Assembly (NCBI RefSeq): GCF_021864465.1
Contig: NZ_JAKKUV010000002.1
Coordinates: 403,818-467,817, forward strand
DNA length: 64,000 nucleotides
Direction of reading: 5' to 3'
From: Hyphobacterium sp. SN044
GTDB lineage: Bacteria; Pseudomonadota; Alphaproteobacteria; Caulobacterales; Maricaulaceae
The translations under genes and the position numbers were made by a program. Below the pieces are notes generated by a model. The model was not told where the DNA came from and made no database searches. It saw nothing but the letters and a program-made list of their open reading frames with translations. Of the stretch, positions 1 through 8,108 are shown one piece after another. Position 1 is the stretch's first letter. Every line of letters begins with the position of its first letter.

Positions 1-987
1 TTCCGGCACGTGGAAGCCCTCGGTGTAGAGCTTGAAGTGGTGGATCAGCGCTTCCATCGAGCGCTTCATCTCACCGCGGCGCGGCGGCGCGAACTTGGAA
101 TTCTCCGGCAGGACCGGGCCGGCATTTTCCGGCTTGGCGAGCCATTCGACGCATTGCTTCATGATCTTGCAGGACTCGCGCATCTCTTCCATGCGGCAGA
201 GATAACGGTCCCAGCAATCGCCATTCTTGCCGACCGGGATCTTGAATTCGAGCTCGTCATAGACGTCGTAGGGCTGGGCGCGGCGCAGATCCCAGGCCAT
301 GCCCGAGCCGCGCACCATCACGCCGGAGAAGCCCCAGGCGAGCGCGTCTTCTTTCGACACCACGCCGATATCGACATTGCGCTGCTTGAAGATGCGGTTT
401 TCCGTCAGAAGCGTGTCGATGTCGTCCAGCGCCTTCGGGAAGTTGTCGCACCACGTACCGATGTCCTCGATCAGCTGCGGCGGCAGGTCCTGGTGAACGC
501 CGCCGGGCCGGTAATAGTGCGCGTGCATGCGCGAACCGGAGGCGCGTTCGTAGAAGATCATCAGCTTCTCGCGCTCCTCGAACCCCCACAACGGCGGGGT
601 CAGCGCGCCGACGTCCATCGCCTGGGTCGTCACGTTGAGGAGGTGGGAGAGAATGCGGCCGATCTCGTTGTAGAGCGTGCGGATATATTGCGCGCGCTTC
701 GGAACCGGGATGCCCGCCAGGCGCTCGATCGCCATGCAGAAGGCATGCTCCTGGTTCATCGGCGCGACATAGTCGAGGCGGTCGAAATAGCCGATGCCTT
801 GGAGATAGGTCTTGTGCTCGAGCAGCTTTTCGGTGCCCCGGTGCAGAAGGCCGATATGCGGATCGACGCGCTCGACGATCTCGCCATCCAGCTCCAGCAC
901 GAGGCGCAAAACACCGTGCGCGGCCGGGTGCTGCGGGCCGAAATTGATCGTGAACTTGCGATCTTCGGGGGTTTCGGTCACGGCCAT
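1..987 (-). CDS. nuoD: NADH-quinone oxidoreductase subunit D (partial)
   Basis: NuoD is the 49-kDa peripheral-arm subunit of respiratory complex I and forms much of the quinone-binding pocket next to cluster N2. The N-terminal 329 residues are present; the C-terminus lies beyond the left window edge, and the family is usually about 390-400 residues. Diagnostic stretches are [20 protein letters not shown] near residue 14 and [12 protein letters not shown] near residue 44. The ATG at 987 directly follows the nuoC stop codon, so translation is probably coupled. It is the last visible gene of nuoABCD. Confidence 0.97.
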   Translation of the reverse strand, partial: MAVTETPEDRKFTINFGPQHPAAHGVLRLVLELDGEIVERVDPHIGLLHRGTEKLLEHKTYLQGIGYFDRLDYVAPMNQEHAFCMAIERLAGIPVPKRAQYIRTLYNEIGRILSHLLNVTTQAMDVGALTPPLWGFEEREKLMIFYERASGSRMHAHYYRPGGVHQDLPPQLIEDIGTWCDNFPKALDDIDTLLTENRIFKQRNVDIGVVSKEDALAWGFSGVMVRGSGMAWDLRRAQPYDVYDELEFKIPVGKNGDCWDRYLCRMEEMRESCKIMKQCVEWLAKPENAGPVLPENSKFAPPRRGEMKRSMEALIHHFKLYTEGFHVPE

Positions 988-1599
988 CTACGCGCCCTCG
1001 CCCTTGGATTTCTCATCACCCGGCAGCACGTATTTCGCGCCTTCCCACGGGCTCATGAAGTCGAAATCGCGATAGTCCTGGACCAGCTCGACCGGTTCGT
1101 AGACGACGCGCTTCTGTTCCTCGTCCCACCGCACCTCGACATAGCCGGAGAGCGGGAAGTCCTTGCGCAGCGGATGACCTTCGAAACCGTAGTCGGTGAG
1201 GAGACGGCGCAGGTCCGGATTGCCGTCAAAGGCGATGCCGAACATGTCAAACGCCTCGCGCTCGAACCAGCCGGCGACCGGGAAGACCTCGACGACGCTG
1301 TCGACCGGCGTGTCCTCGTCGGTCGACAGCTTCACCCGGATGCGGTGGTTCAAATGCATCGACAGGAGGTGATAGACGACCTCGAAGCGCTCGGCGTCGC
1401 CCGGCCAGTCGACGCCGCAGATATCGATCAGCGTGGTGAAACGGCAGGTCGGGTCGTCGCGCAGGAAGCGGAGCATGTCGACGATCCGGTCGCGGTGGAT
1501 GGTGATCGTCAGCTCGCCATGCGCAACCACGGTGTCGCGCACCGCGGTCTCCTGCACGGCGGCAATGTGATCGCCGAGATCCTTCAGGGCCGCACTCAT
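988..1599 (-). CDS. nuoC: NADH-quinone oxidoreductase subunit C
   Basis: NuoC is the 30-kDa peripheral subunit of complex I. The 203-residue length fits an unfused NuoC, so this is not the NuoCD fusion of enterobacteria. The family signature is seen late in the protein as [14 protein letters not shown]-like residues ([20 protein letters not shown]), followed by [14 protein letters not shown]. The ATG at 1599 was chosen because it overlaps the nuoB stop in an ATGA arrangement, which indicates coupled translation; the open frame runs further upstream but inside nuoB. The C-terminus abuts nuoD without a gap. Confidence 0.97.
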   Translation of the reverse strand: MSAALKDLGDHIAAVQETAVRDTVVAHGELTITIHRDRIVDMLRFLRDDPTCRFTTLIDICGVDWPGDAERFEVVYHLLSMHLNHRIRVKLSTDEDTPVDSVVEVFPVAGWFEREAFDMFGIAFDGNPDLRRLLTDYGFEGHPLRKDFPLSGYVEVRWDEEQKRVVYEPVELVQDYRDFDFMSPWEGAKYVLPGDEKSKGEGA

Positions 1600-2162
1600 C
1601 GTTCGATGCTCCCTTCCCGGCGGATTTTCTTCTGCAGCTGCAGGATGCCGTAGACCAGCGCTTCGGCGGTCGGCGGGCAGCCCGGCACGTAGACATCGAC
1701 CGGCACGATCCGGTCGCAGCCGCGCACCACCGCATAGGAATAATGGTAATAGCCGCCGCCATTGGCGCAGCTGCCCATCGAGATGACGTAGCGCGGCTCC
1801 GGCATCTGGTCGTAGACCTTGCGCAGCGCCGGAGCCATCTTGTTGGTGAGCGTGCCGGCGACGATCATCACGTCGGACTGACGCGGCGAGGCGCGCGGCG
1901 CAAAACCGAAGCGCTCGACGTCGTAGCGCGGCATGGACGCCTGCATCATCTCGACCGCGCAGCAGGCGAGACCGAAGGTCATCCACATCAGCGAGCCGGT
2001 GCGCGCCCAGGTGATCAGGTCATCGACCCCGGCGACGACGAAGCCCTTGTCGGCCAGCGCGTCTGACACGCCGTCGAAGAACGGGTCGTGCTTCTTGGGG
2101 TCGTAGTGCGGCGTCGCGGCGCGGGCGCCAGCGAGCGCGGGTATCCGGGATGTGTCAGCCAT
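1596..2162 (-). CDS. nuoB: NADH-quinone oxidoreductase subunit B
   Basis: NuoB (PSST, 188 residues) binds the terminal [4Fe-4S] cluster N2 that passes electrons to quinone. The four expected cysteines are visible: the Cys pair at residues 67-68 ([11 protein letters not shown]), Cys132 in [10 protein letters not shown] and Cys162 in [11 protein letters not shown]. The start [10 protein letters not shown] at 2162 lies 5 nt after the nuoA stop; an in-frame upstream ATG would begin inside nuoA. All ligands are present, so the protein looks functional. Confidence 0.97.
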   Translation of the reverse strand: MADTSRIPALAGARAATPHYDPKKHDPFFDGVSDALADKGFVVAGVDDLITWARTGSLMWMTFGLACCAVEMMQASMPRYDVERFGFAPRASPRQSDVMIVAGTLTNKMAPALRKVYDQMPEPRYVISMGSCANGGGYYHYSYAVVRGCDRIVPVDVYVPGCPPTAEALVYGILQLQKKIRREGSIER

Positions 2163-2167
2163 ATTGC

Positions 2168-2533
2168 CTACTCCCACTCCAGCGCGCCTTTTTTCCACTC
2201 GTAGACAAAGCCCACGGTGAGAACGCCAAGGAAAACCATCATCGACCAGAAGGCGAAGACCCCGGTCTCGCCGAGCGTCACCGCCCAGGGGAAGAGGAAA
2301 GCCACTTCAAGGTCGAAGATGATGAACAGGATCGCGACCAGATAGAATCGCACGTCGAATTTCATGCGGGCATCGTCGAACGCGTTGAAACCGCATTCGT
2401 AGGTCGAGACTTTTTCGGGGTCCGGATCGGACGGGGCGAACACGAAGGCCGCCAGCATGAACCCGATCCCCATCGCGGCCGCAATGCCGAGAAAGATCAG
2501 GATGGGCAGGTATTCCAGAAGCAATGCGTCCAT
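2168..2533 (-). CDS. nuoA: NADH-quinone oxidoreductase subunit A
   Basis: NuoA (121 residues) is a small membrane subunit of complex I with three expected transmembrane helices: one at the N-terminus (roughly residues 8-30) and two in the C-terminal half (around 63-83 and 90-112). The conserved loop is seen as [20 protein letters not shown], the hallmark that contacts the quinone site. It is the first gene of the nuo operon. Its promoter should lie in the 268-bp divergent spacer shared with the AbgT-type transporter. Confidence 0.96.
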   Translation of the reverse strand: MDALLLEYLPILIFLGIAAAMGIGFMLAAFVFAPSDPDPEKVSTYECGFNAFDDARMKFDVRFYLVAILFIIFDLEVAFLFPWAVTLGETGVFAFWSMMVFLGVLTVGFVYEWKKGALEWE

Positions 2534-2801
2534 CGCTCGGGAGTCCTCGTCAGGAGTGGCCGAACCGGTTTGTGACGGAAAAGCTGTGCCGGGAAGCGAA
2601 TCCCGCGACCAGCCCCCGCTCAGTCGGGCCGGAAGCTAGAGCGATGACTCCCGCGCCGCAAGGCGCAATGACGGCTTTTTAAGCAGCCATTCAGACGCCA
2701 AGTCCTTGTTCTGCGAACCATTCTTAACTGAACCGGTTTTGCTTGCCCTCGGGCCTTCCGTCTGCTGACACTCCCACCCTCAATCCAAGGGGAGTTACAC
2801 C
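2534..2801. promoter_or_regulatory. Divergent intergenic region between nuoA and the AbgT-type transporter
   Basis: This 268-bp spacer must hold the promoters of the nuo operon (leftward) and the transporter (rightward). I see no convincing -35/-10 pair and no palindromic operator. The part nearest the transporter is AT-richer and contains a TTTTTAAG stretch. No ORF or RNA gene is evident. Confidence 0.4.
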
Positions 2802-4442
2802 ATGTCCGACAAGACGCCCGAAGCGGCGCCTGCCGAACATCAGAAGGGAATTCTGGGTCTGATCGAGCGCGCGGGGAACCGCCTGCCCGACCCGGTCTTC
2901 ATTTTCTTCTATCTGATCATAGCGATGGCAATCATCTCGGTGGTTGCCGACCTGGCCAATCTGGCCGTGGATCACCCGACCCGTCTCGACGAGTCCGGTA
3001 ATCCGGCGGTCGTGGATGCGATCAGCGTATTCAGTCCCGATTCGATCCGGCACCTGCTTGTCGAGATGCCGGAAATCTTCACCGGCTTCCATCCGCTGGG
3101 CTATGTGCTCGTCGTGATGCTGGGTGCCGGTGTCGCGGAACGCGCAGGCCTGTTCGGCACCGCGATGCGGGCCGCCGTCCGCGACGTTCCGAAATTCCTG
3201 CTGACGCCGGCCGTCGCGCTGGTCGCCATGATGGGCAATCTCGCCGCGGACGCGGCCTATGTGGTGCTGATCCCGCTGGCCGCGGTGATCTTCGCCGCCG
3301 CGGGCCGCCACCCGATCGCCGGAATCACCGCCGCCTTCGCGGGCGTGTCGGGCGGCTTCTCGGCCAACCTCCTGCCCGGCCAGCTCGACGCCCTGCTCTT
3401 CGGCATCACCGAGGAAGCCGTGCTGGCGCTCGACCCGACCTGGGTGATGAACATCGCCGGCAACTGGTATTTCATCGCGGCGATGACGATCCTCTTCACC
3501 CCGGTTATCTGGTTTGTGACCGACAAGATCATCGAACCGCGCCTCGGCAAGTGGAAGGGCGGCGCGGTCGTCGGATCGACCAATCCGGACGACGATGCCA
3601 GCGCCGACCTGACACCGGGGCAGAAAAAGGGCCTCGCCCACGCCGGGATTGCGGTTCTGATCATCTCGCTGATCTGGATTTTCATGACCGTCGACGTGCT
3701 GGCGCTGGTGACGGGCGGGTCCGCCTCTCTCTATGGCGGCAATGCCCCGTTGTTCAGCCCGGACACCGACCTCAGCGCCACGCAGCGCCTGGTGCCCTTC
3801 TTCTCGTCGCTGGTGGCGGGCTTCATGCTGCTCTTCATCTTCGCGGGCATCGCCTATGGCCGTGCCGCGGGGACGATCAACAACCACCGCGACATCGTCG
3901 ACATGATGGCCGGCGCCATGAAGGACATGGGCTATTACCTCGTCCTCGCCTTCTTCGCCGCGTATTTCGTCGAACTGTTCAACCAGTCGCAGCTCGGGCT
4001 GATCTTCGCGGTCAACGGGGCCAACGGGATCGAGAATTCCGGCCTGCCCCTGCCGATCGTGCTGGGTCTGATCGTGCTGTTCGCGGCAATCCTGAACCTG
4101 TTCGTTGGCTCGGCGAGCGCGAAATGGGCGCTTCTGGCTCCCGTCCTCGTCCCGATGCTGATGCTGCTCGGCGTCAGCCCGGAAATGGCGACGGCGGCCT
4201 ACCGCGTTGGCGACAGCGGCACCAACATCATCACGCCGCTGATGGTGTATTTCCCGCTGATCCTCGTCTTCGCGCAGCGCTGGGTGCCGAGCTTCGGCCT
4301 CGGATCGCTGACGGCGTCGATGATCCCCTACTCCATCTGGCTGCTGATCACCGGCATCGCCATGACGGTGCTGTGGGTGTTCCTCAACCTGCCGCTGGGG
4401 CCGGGTGCGACGGTGCAATACGTCCTGCCCGGTGCTGGCTAG
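2802..4442 (+). CDS. AbgT-family transporter
   Basis: This 546-residue polytopic membrane protein belongs to the AbgT family, whose members import p-aminobenzoyl-glutamate or, in several bacteria, export sulfonamide-type antimetabolites. Family traits are the N-terminal RLPDPVFIFFYLI segment, two halves of hydrophobic helices (about eleven in total), and the C-terminal YRVGDSGTNIITPLMVYFPL reentrant-loop signature near residue 466. A good ribosome site (aaggggag) precedes the ATG, and a strong terminator follows. There is no adjacent abgA/abgB peptidase, so a folate-salvage role is not supported by context; substrate unknown. Confidence 0.92.
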   Translation: MSDKTPEAAPAEHQKGILGLIERAGNRLPDPVFIFFYLIIAMAIISVVADLANLAVDHPTRLDESGNPAVVDAISVFSPDSIRHLLVEMPEIFTGFHPLGYVLVVMLGAGVAERAGLFGTAMRAAVRDVPKFLLTPAVALVAMMGNLAADAAYVVLIPLAAVIFAAAGRHPIAGITAAFAGVSGGFSANLLPGQLDALLFGITEEAVLALDPTWVMNIAGNWYFIAAMTILFTPVIWFVTDKIIEPRLGKWKGGAVVGSTNPDDDASADLTPGQKKGLAHAGIAVLIISLIWIFMTVDVLALVTGGSASLYGGNAPLFSPDTDLSATQRLVPFFSSLVAGFMLLFIFAGIAYGRAAGTINNHRDIVDMMAGAMKDMGYYLVLAFFAAYFVELFNQSQLGLIFAVNGANGIENSGLPLPIVLGLIVLFAAILNLFVGSASAKWALLAPVLVPMLMLLGVSPEMATAAYRVGDSGTNIITPLMVYFPLILVFAQRWVPSFGLGSLTASMIPYSIWLLITGIAMTVLWVFLNLPLGPGATVQYVLPGAG

Positions 4443-4469
4443 CAGAACGAGCCAAGCCTGAACTGCGAG

Positions 4470-4500
4470 CGGCCGCCCTTCGGGGCGGCCGTTTCGTTTG
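4470..4500 (+). terminator. Rho-independent terminator after the AbgT-type transporter
   Basis: A perfect 8-bp GC stem (ggccgccc / gggcggcc) with a TTCG loop is followed by gtttcgttt. It begins 28 nt after the transporter stop codon. Confidence 0.85.
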
Positions 4501-4568
4501 CGGGAGCATTCACGTCGCGCCAGCCGGGTTTCTGGCATATCGTGCCCGCCGAGACAGGGAGTTTACCC

Positions 4569-5297
4569 ATGCCGACCCGCCGCCAGATCCTTACCGCACT
4601 CGCCATGACCGCCGTGGCACCGGCCGCCTTCGCGCAGTTCGACAATGCCGCCGGGATACGCCAGATGCTGATCGCCGGAACGCGCGCCGCGACGACGCGG
4701 CTCGGCCGGCGCGACGGTTTCTTCGGCGACTCGCTGGTTCGCATCCCCCTGCCCGGCATTCTGCGCACCACGCAGCAACGCCTGCGCCCGATCGGCCTGT
4801 CCGGGCCGCTCGACGATGTCGAACTGCGGATGAACCGCGCTGCGGAAAGCGTGATGCCTCAGGCACGCGATCTGGTCGTGAACGCGATCAACAATCTCAC
4901 CCTGTCGGACGGGCTCGGCATCCTGACCGGCGGCGATACGGCCGCGACGGATTATCTCGAGCGCGAGACCTCCACTCCCCTCGCCCGTGTCCTGCGCCCG
5001 CCGATGCAGCAAACGCTGACGCAGTCCGGGGCCTATTCCGCACTCGACAGCGCCGCGTCAGCCATCGACCGGTCGGGATCAGGCTCCGGTCTTGGGCAAT
5101 TCCTCGGACGCGGCCGCGGCCAGACCGCCTCCGCCAGCCTGCGCGACGAAGTCACCGACTTCGCCGTGACCAAGGCCCTCGACGGCGTGTTTCACTATGT
5201 CGGCGAGGAAGAGCGCAGCTTCCGGCGCGATCCGCTCAATCGCGGCGGCGACGTGCTGCGCGGCATTCTCGGCGGACGCGGCTCGGGCGGGATTTGA
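4569..5297 (+). CDS. DUF4197 family secreted protein
   Basis: This 242-residue protein matches my recollection of the DUF4197 family: a signal sequence, a repeated helical region rich in Ala/Asp, and the FAVTKALDGVFHYVGEEE segment close to the C-terminus (about residues 197-217). The start MPTRRQILTALAMTA gives a twin-arginine-like signal ending at AFA-Q (residue 22), so export by Tat or Sec is likely. An ATG nine codons upstream would spoil the signal and was rejected. The last 20 residues are low-complexity Gly/Arg. The molecular function of the family is unknown. Confidence 0.8.
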   Translation: MPTRRQILTALAMTAVAPAAFAQFDNAAGIRQMLIAGTRAATTRLGRRDGFFGDSLVRIPLPGILRTTQQRLRPIGLSGPLDDVELRMNRAAESVMPQARDLVVNAINNLTLSDGLGILTGGDTAATDYLERETSTPLARVLRPPMQQTLTQSGAYSALDSAASAIDRSGSGSGLGQFLGRGRGQTASASLRDEVTDFAVTKALDGVFHYVGEEERSFRRDPLNRGGDVLRGILGGRGSGGI

Positions 5298-5303
5298 GGG
5301 GCG

Positions 5304-5348
5304 CTACCAGGTGAAGTGAAACGTCAAACCGGCCTCGCTCTGCCTGAC
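5304..5348 (-). pseudogene. Possible 3' relic of an outer-membrane beta-barrel gene
   Basis: Read on the minus strand, these 14 codons plus a TAG encode VRQSEAGLTFHFTW. Alternating aromatic residues and a terminal aromatic residue are the usual end of an outer-membrane barrel or autotransporter. Upstream on the minus strand the similarity fades and no long frame exists, so this may be the stump of a deleted gene. The match is short and could be chance. Confidence 0.3.
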
Positions 5349-5422
5349 ACTCATCCCCGATGCCTCATGCTGAGCGCGTGTTGGCAAAATCATTCAGCAA
5401 GTCTCACCCCGCCCGGTATTTC

Positions 5423-5451
5423 TTTACATCGCACCGGCCCGCGAATAAAAT
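5423..5451 (+). promoter_or_regulatory. Sigma-70-type promoter of the small secreted protein
   Basis: A -35 box TTTACA (5423-5428) is separated by exactly 17 bp from a -10 box TAAAAT (5446-5451). Transcription would begin near 5458, giving a leader of about 30 nt with the AGGGGGGA ribosome site at 5476-5483. This is the best promoter match noticed in the window. Confidence 0.65.
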
Positions 5452-5487
5452 CCTTGGTTGTGCTATGGGCAATTCAGGGGGGATCCG

Positions 5488-5910
5488 ATGATCCGCACAA
5501 TCCTGTTTGCACTCGCAACCGTCACGATTCCGGCAGGCGCCTTCGCTCAAGGTGTTGGAATGCGCGAATTTCCGGAGCAGCCCCGGATTGGCGCACCCGA
5601 GCAACGCGCTTCCGTTGAACGTCTGCGTGTCGTTGACGTGTTCGCGCCGGGAACCGGACTCGTTCAACTCGTCATCCGTGGAAACGAGGTGATCACCGGA
5701 GCGTTCATCCCGATCTCGCAGATGTCGCAAAGCGAGATACTGCAGAGCCAGTACGCTTCTGACGGCGGCATTCCAAATTCAACCGTTGTCATCGACAACG
5801 AGACGATCACCGTGATCCAGCTGACGTTTCCTGACGGTAGCGTGGTCTTTGTGGTTATTCACAAGGAAAGCGGCACAATGACCGTGATCGAGGACCCCGA
5901 GGGTCCATAG
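5488..5910 (+). CDS. Small secreted protein of unknown function
   Basis: The 140-residue product is not recognised. Residues 1-21 (MIRTILFALATVTIPAGAFA) form a Sec signal peptide with an AFA-Q cleavage site. The mature part has no cysteines and is rich in Val, Ile and Thr with alternating hydrophobic residues, suggesting a small beta-rich periplasmic protein. The ATG at 5488 follows a strong AGGGGGGA ribosome site; an in-frame upstream start lacks one. It has its own promoter and appears monocistronic. The lower GC relative to neighbours may indicate acquisition. Confidence 0.75.
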   Translation: MIRTILFALATVTIPAGAFAQGVGMREFPEQPRIGAPEQRASVERLRVVDVFAPGTGLVQLVIRGNEVITGAFIPISQMSQSEILQSQYASDGGIPNSTVVIDNETITVIQLTFPDGSVVFVVIHKESGTMTVIEDPEGP

Positions 5911-6026
5911 GGTTCTGTCTTGCTTCAGTCGCGGTGGACACGCGAGGGAATTCGTCGCGCCGATCCGATTTGGGGTCGGAGCGGTACGCAAAGGCGCCGC
6001 CAAACATCTGATTTCAGGGAAGGGAA

Positions 6027-6103
<77 letters not shown>

Positions 6104-6248
6104 TAGGGCCATTCGTGGTCCGTTCTTCGAACGGAGCACGGTGTCTAAGGGAGGCGGCGGGGCCGGTCAAGCGGGTTTGCACCGCTTTGCAGCGCCTCTT
6201 GCACTTCGCGGGCAGGCGTTACCCAATAGGCGTAGGGAGGCCGCCGCC

Positions 6249-6857
6249 ATGATCCGTATCCTGAGCCTTTGTGCCGCGCTCATTCTCGCTGCCTGCACCG
6301 GGGATTCGCCCGAGCGCACCGTCACCGCCGTGATCGCCACCGAGGCGGGTGACATCACGGTGAAGCTCTACCCGGACCGGGCACCGCTGACGGTGGCGAA
6401 TTTCATCGCCCATGCCGAGGCCGGGCATTTCGACGGCGGGCGCTTCTACCGCACCGTCCGGGCGGACAATGACCGGCCCGAGGCGCGGATCGACGTGATC
6501 CAGGGTGGGGTCGATTTTGACGGCTTGCCCGGTGCGGAGCCGATCGCACATGAGCGTACGGACGAAACCGGCCTCACCCACCGGCGCGGCGCGATCTCGA
6601 TGGCACGCGATGAGCCGGGCACGGCCTCGACCGAATTCTTCATCGTCATAAACGACAGCTTCATCCTCGATGCCGGGCTCGATGGCCGCCACCCGGACGG
6701 GGAAGGCTTCGCGGTTTTCGGCTATGTGACGGAGGGCATGGACGTCGCCGAGGCGATCTGGTCCGCCCCGGCGGGCGACGCGGACGCGCCCGAGGGCTTC
6801 ATCGCGCAATGGCTGAACCCGGCGGTGCGGATTACGGGGGTGGAGGTGGAGCGCTAA
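6249..6857 (+). CDS. Lipoprotein cyclophilin-type peptidyl-prolyl isomerase
   Basis: The 202-residue product is a cyclophilin-fold prolyl isomerase expected to act on proteins in the periplasm. The N-terminus MIRILSLCAALILAACTG is a lipoprotein signal with Cys16 as lipidated residue. Cyclophilin features follow: VKLYPDRAPLTVANFIAHAE, FDGGRFYRTVR, GAISMARDEPGTASTEFFIV and FAVFGYVTEGMDVAEAI. The ATG at 6249 has a GGGAGG ribosome site at 6235-6240; an upstream in-frame ATG lacks one. Its TAA overlaps, on the opposite strand, the TAG that ends the RHS relic. Confidence 0.9.
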   Translation: MIRILSLCAALILAACTGDSPERTVTAVIATEAGDITVKLYPDRAPLTVANFIAHAEAGHFDGGRFYRTVRADNDRPEARIDVIQGGVDFDGLPGAEPIAHERTDETGLTHRRGAISMARDEPGTASTEFFIVINDSFILDAGLDGRHPDGEGFAVFGYVTEGMDVAEAIWSAPAGDADAPEGFIAQWLNPAVRITGVEVER

Positions 6858-7000
6858 CCGAACCGTCCGGCATTCGCCGCGCCGGGATTGCCGTCCGTGT
6901 CATAGTTGTTCTGGTAGAGCGCATTGCCCGTGCCGTCCGTCTCGGCGATCACGCTGCCGCGCTCGTCACTGTGCACAAAGCGGCGGTCACCGTCTGGCGA
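6854..7000 (-). pseudogene. RHS/YD-repeat core fragment (relic)
   Basis: Forty-eight in-frame codons with no start, directly after the TGA of the 104-aa membrane protein and in the same frame, end at TAG 6856-6854. The peptide contains FVHSDERGSVIAETDGTG, NALYQNNYDTDGNPG and AANAGRFG, which is the classic RHS-core order (H-D-x-x-GS-x-IA, YD-x-x-G-x-P, AANAGRFGYTG) just before the variable toxin tip. The signature stops where YTGQ would follow. No rest of an RHS protein is present, so this is a leftover of a polymorphic-toxin locus. Confidence 0.75.
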
Positions 7001-7315
7001 TCAGCCAAAGCTCGCCATGCTCAGCCAAGCCCGATTGCTTGTCAGGATTATTGTCGTAACGGCGACGATCAGAATGGCGATCAGGAGTCCGATCACGACC
7101 CCTTCCCGACGCTTGAATATCTGGGTGAGCACCGACAACGCCACGATCAGCACACCACCCAACAGCAAGGAGCCAAAACGCTCCTTCGGGACGCTGAACA
7201 TCATCACAGCCGACGCTATAAAACAGGCCACCGAAAGGGTGTAGGAGACAAGCTTGGCGACGGACGCTCCGCCCTCCTCCGCTGTTTTTTCCGCCCTCAC
7301 GTCTTCACCTTCCAC
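7001..7315 (-). CDS. Small membrane protein of unknown function
   Basis: A 104-residue product with a short acidic N-terminus and three predicted transmembrane helices (about residues 22-42, 47-65 and 70-93). I do not recognise a family. Its start overlaps the end of the upstream 119-aa gene by 19 nt, so the two are likely co-translated. Directly after its stop the same frame continues into the RHS relic. In RHS loci small genes in this position are commonly immunity proteins; that role is inferred from position only. Confidence 0.6.
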   Translation of the reverse strand: MEGEDVRAEKTAEEGGASVAKLVSYTLSVACFIASAVMMFSVPKERFGSLLLGGVLIVALSVLTQIFKRREGVVIGLLIAILIVAVTTIILTSNRAWLSMASFG

Positions 7316-7656
7316 TCGATCGCCGCGCTCAATGAATCACCGAATTCCGGCAGGTCGAACTCGCCGGGACGATCATCCTGGTAAAGCCTGAGCTGACCGT
7401 CGCCCTTCTCGTTCTCGTGTCTGAGGGTCGAACCGAGGAATTTGAGTGCCAGCTGCAGCGCCTGGAGCGCATCGACACCATGAACCTTGCGGCGGTTGAA
7501 ATTCTGGTTCGGTCCAGTCAGGGAAAGCTCGCAAACCCAGTCGCTATCCGGATTTTCCACATCTCGCACATAGGGCATGAAGACCGACAGCTCGTAGACC
7601 GTCCGGCCGAGCTGATCGACGATGGTGCGCGAACCGATGAGCGGGGCGGGTGTCAT
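7297..7656 (-). CDS. Small cytoplasmic protein of unknown function, possibly immunity-type
   Basis: The 119-residue product has no signal peptide and no membrane segment. It has the appearance of a small alpha/beta fold: a WVCELSLTGP strand, a DALQALQLALKFLGSTL helix and an acidic C-terminal segment (RPGEFDLPEFGDSL). It reminds me of small domain-of-unknown-function proteins found as orphan immunity genes, but I cannot name the family with certainty. It overlaps the 104-aa membrane gene and lies 15 nt after the 54-aa gene, forming one operon. Confidence 0.65.
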   Translation of the reverse strand: MTPAPLIGSRTIVDQLGRTVYELSVFMPYVRDVENPDSDWVCELSLTGPNQNFNRRKVHGVDALQALQLALKFLGSTLRHENEKGDGQLRLYQDDRPGEFDLPEFGDSLSAAIEWKVKT

Positions 7657-7671
7657 TGCGCGAGCATCGTC

Positions 7672-7836
7672 CTAGACGCGTTTCAGGATCATGGGAGCGG
7701 TGGCGAGATAGGAAAACAGGACCAGAAAAATGGTCCCCGCCACACTCAGATCCGAGCGAAGTGTGTAGGCAGCCCAGCCGATGCCTGAGTAGACCGCGAG
7801 CAAAAGAGCGCCATATCCCAGCGGCCGTAAAATCAT
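7672..7836 (-). CDS. 54-aa membrane miniprotein
   Basis: A short frame of 54 codons plus stop: it starts MILRPLGYGALLLAVYSG and ends with the basic tail ILKRV. Two hydrophobic helices (about residues 7-24 and 31-50) are separated by a short polar turn. The 15-nt gap to the next gene on the same strand and the consistent membrane topology argue for a real gene leading a three-gene operon. Function unknown; similar miniproteins occur next to toxin-immunity genes. Confidence 0.55.
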   Translation of the reverse strand: MILRPLGYGALLLAVYSGIGWAAYTLRSDLSVAGTIFLVLFSYLATAPMILKRV

Positions 7837-7929
7837 AGCGTCAAAACTCCAACACGGCTCAGCGTTTGGTGCGAGAGTTTAGCGCGATTTCAACCGGAGC
7901 GGGAAGGCAAACCCGGACGTGCCGAAACG

Positions 7930-7958
7930 GTCCGCCTTCGCTGAAGCTACGGCGGGAC
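7930..7958. repeat. Short palindromic intergenic repeat upstream of the miniprotein cluster
   Basis: An imperfect inverted repeat with arms gtccgcc and ggcgggac flanks an ttcgctgaagctac core. It resembles a widespread GTCCGCC-type intergenic repeat. It lies between the 54-aa gene and tRNA-Val. Confidence 0.5.
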
Positions 7959-8020
7959 AGCCTACGCTCAAGTACAGGCGTCGGCTCGCCTGGCCGAAGC
8001 TCGCATCTGCGAGCGAAGGC

Positions 8021-8096
8021 TGGTGGGCGGTGAGGGGTTCGAACCCCCGACCCTCTCGGTGTAAACGAGATGCTCTCCCAGCTGAGCTAACCGCCC
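8021..8096 (-). tRNA. tRNA-Val (TAC)
   Basis: The 76-nt cloverleaf has an encoded CCA, a perfect GGGCGGT/ACCGCCC acceptor stem, A73, and the anticodon loop TTTACAC in a TCTCG/CGAGA stem, giving anticodon TAC. It follows pheA by 12 nt on the same strand and may be cotranscribed with it. Confidence 0.97.
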
Positions 8097-8108
8097 GTCC
8101 CGCTTCGT

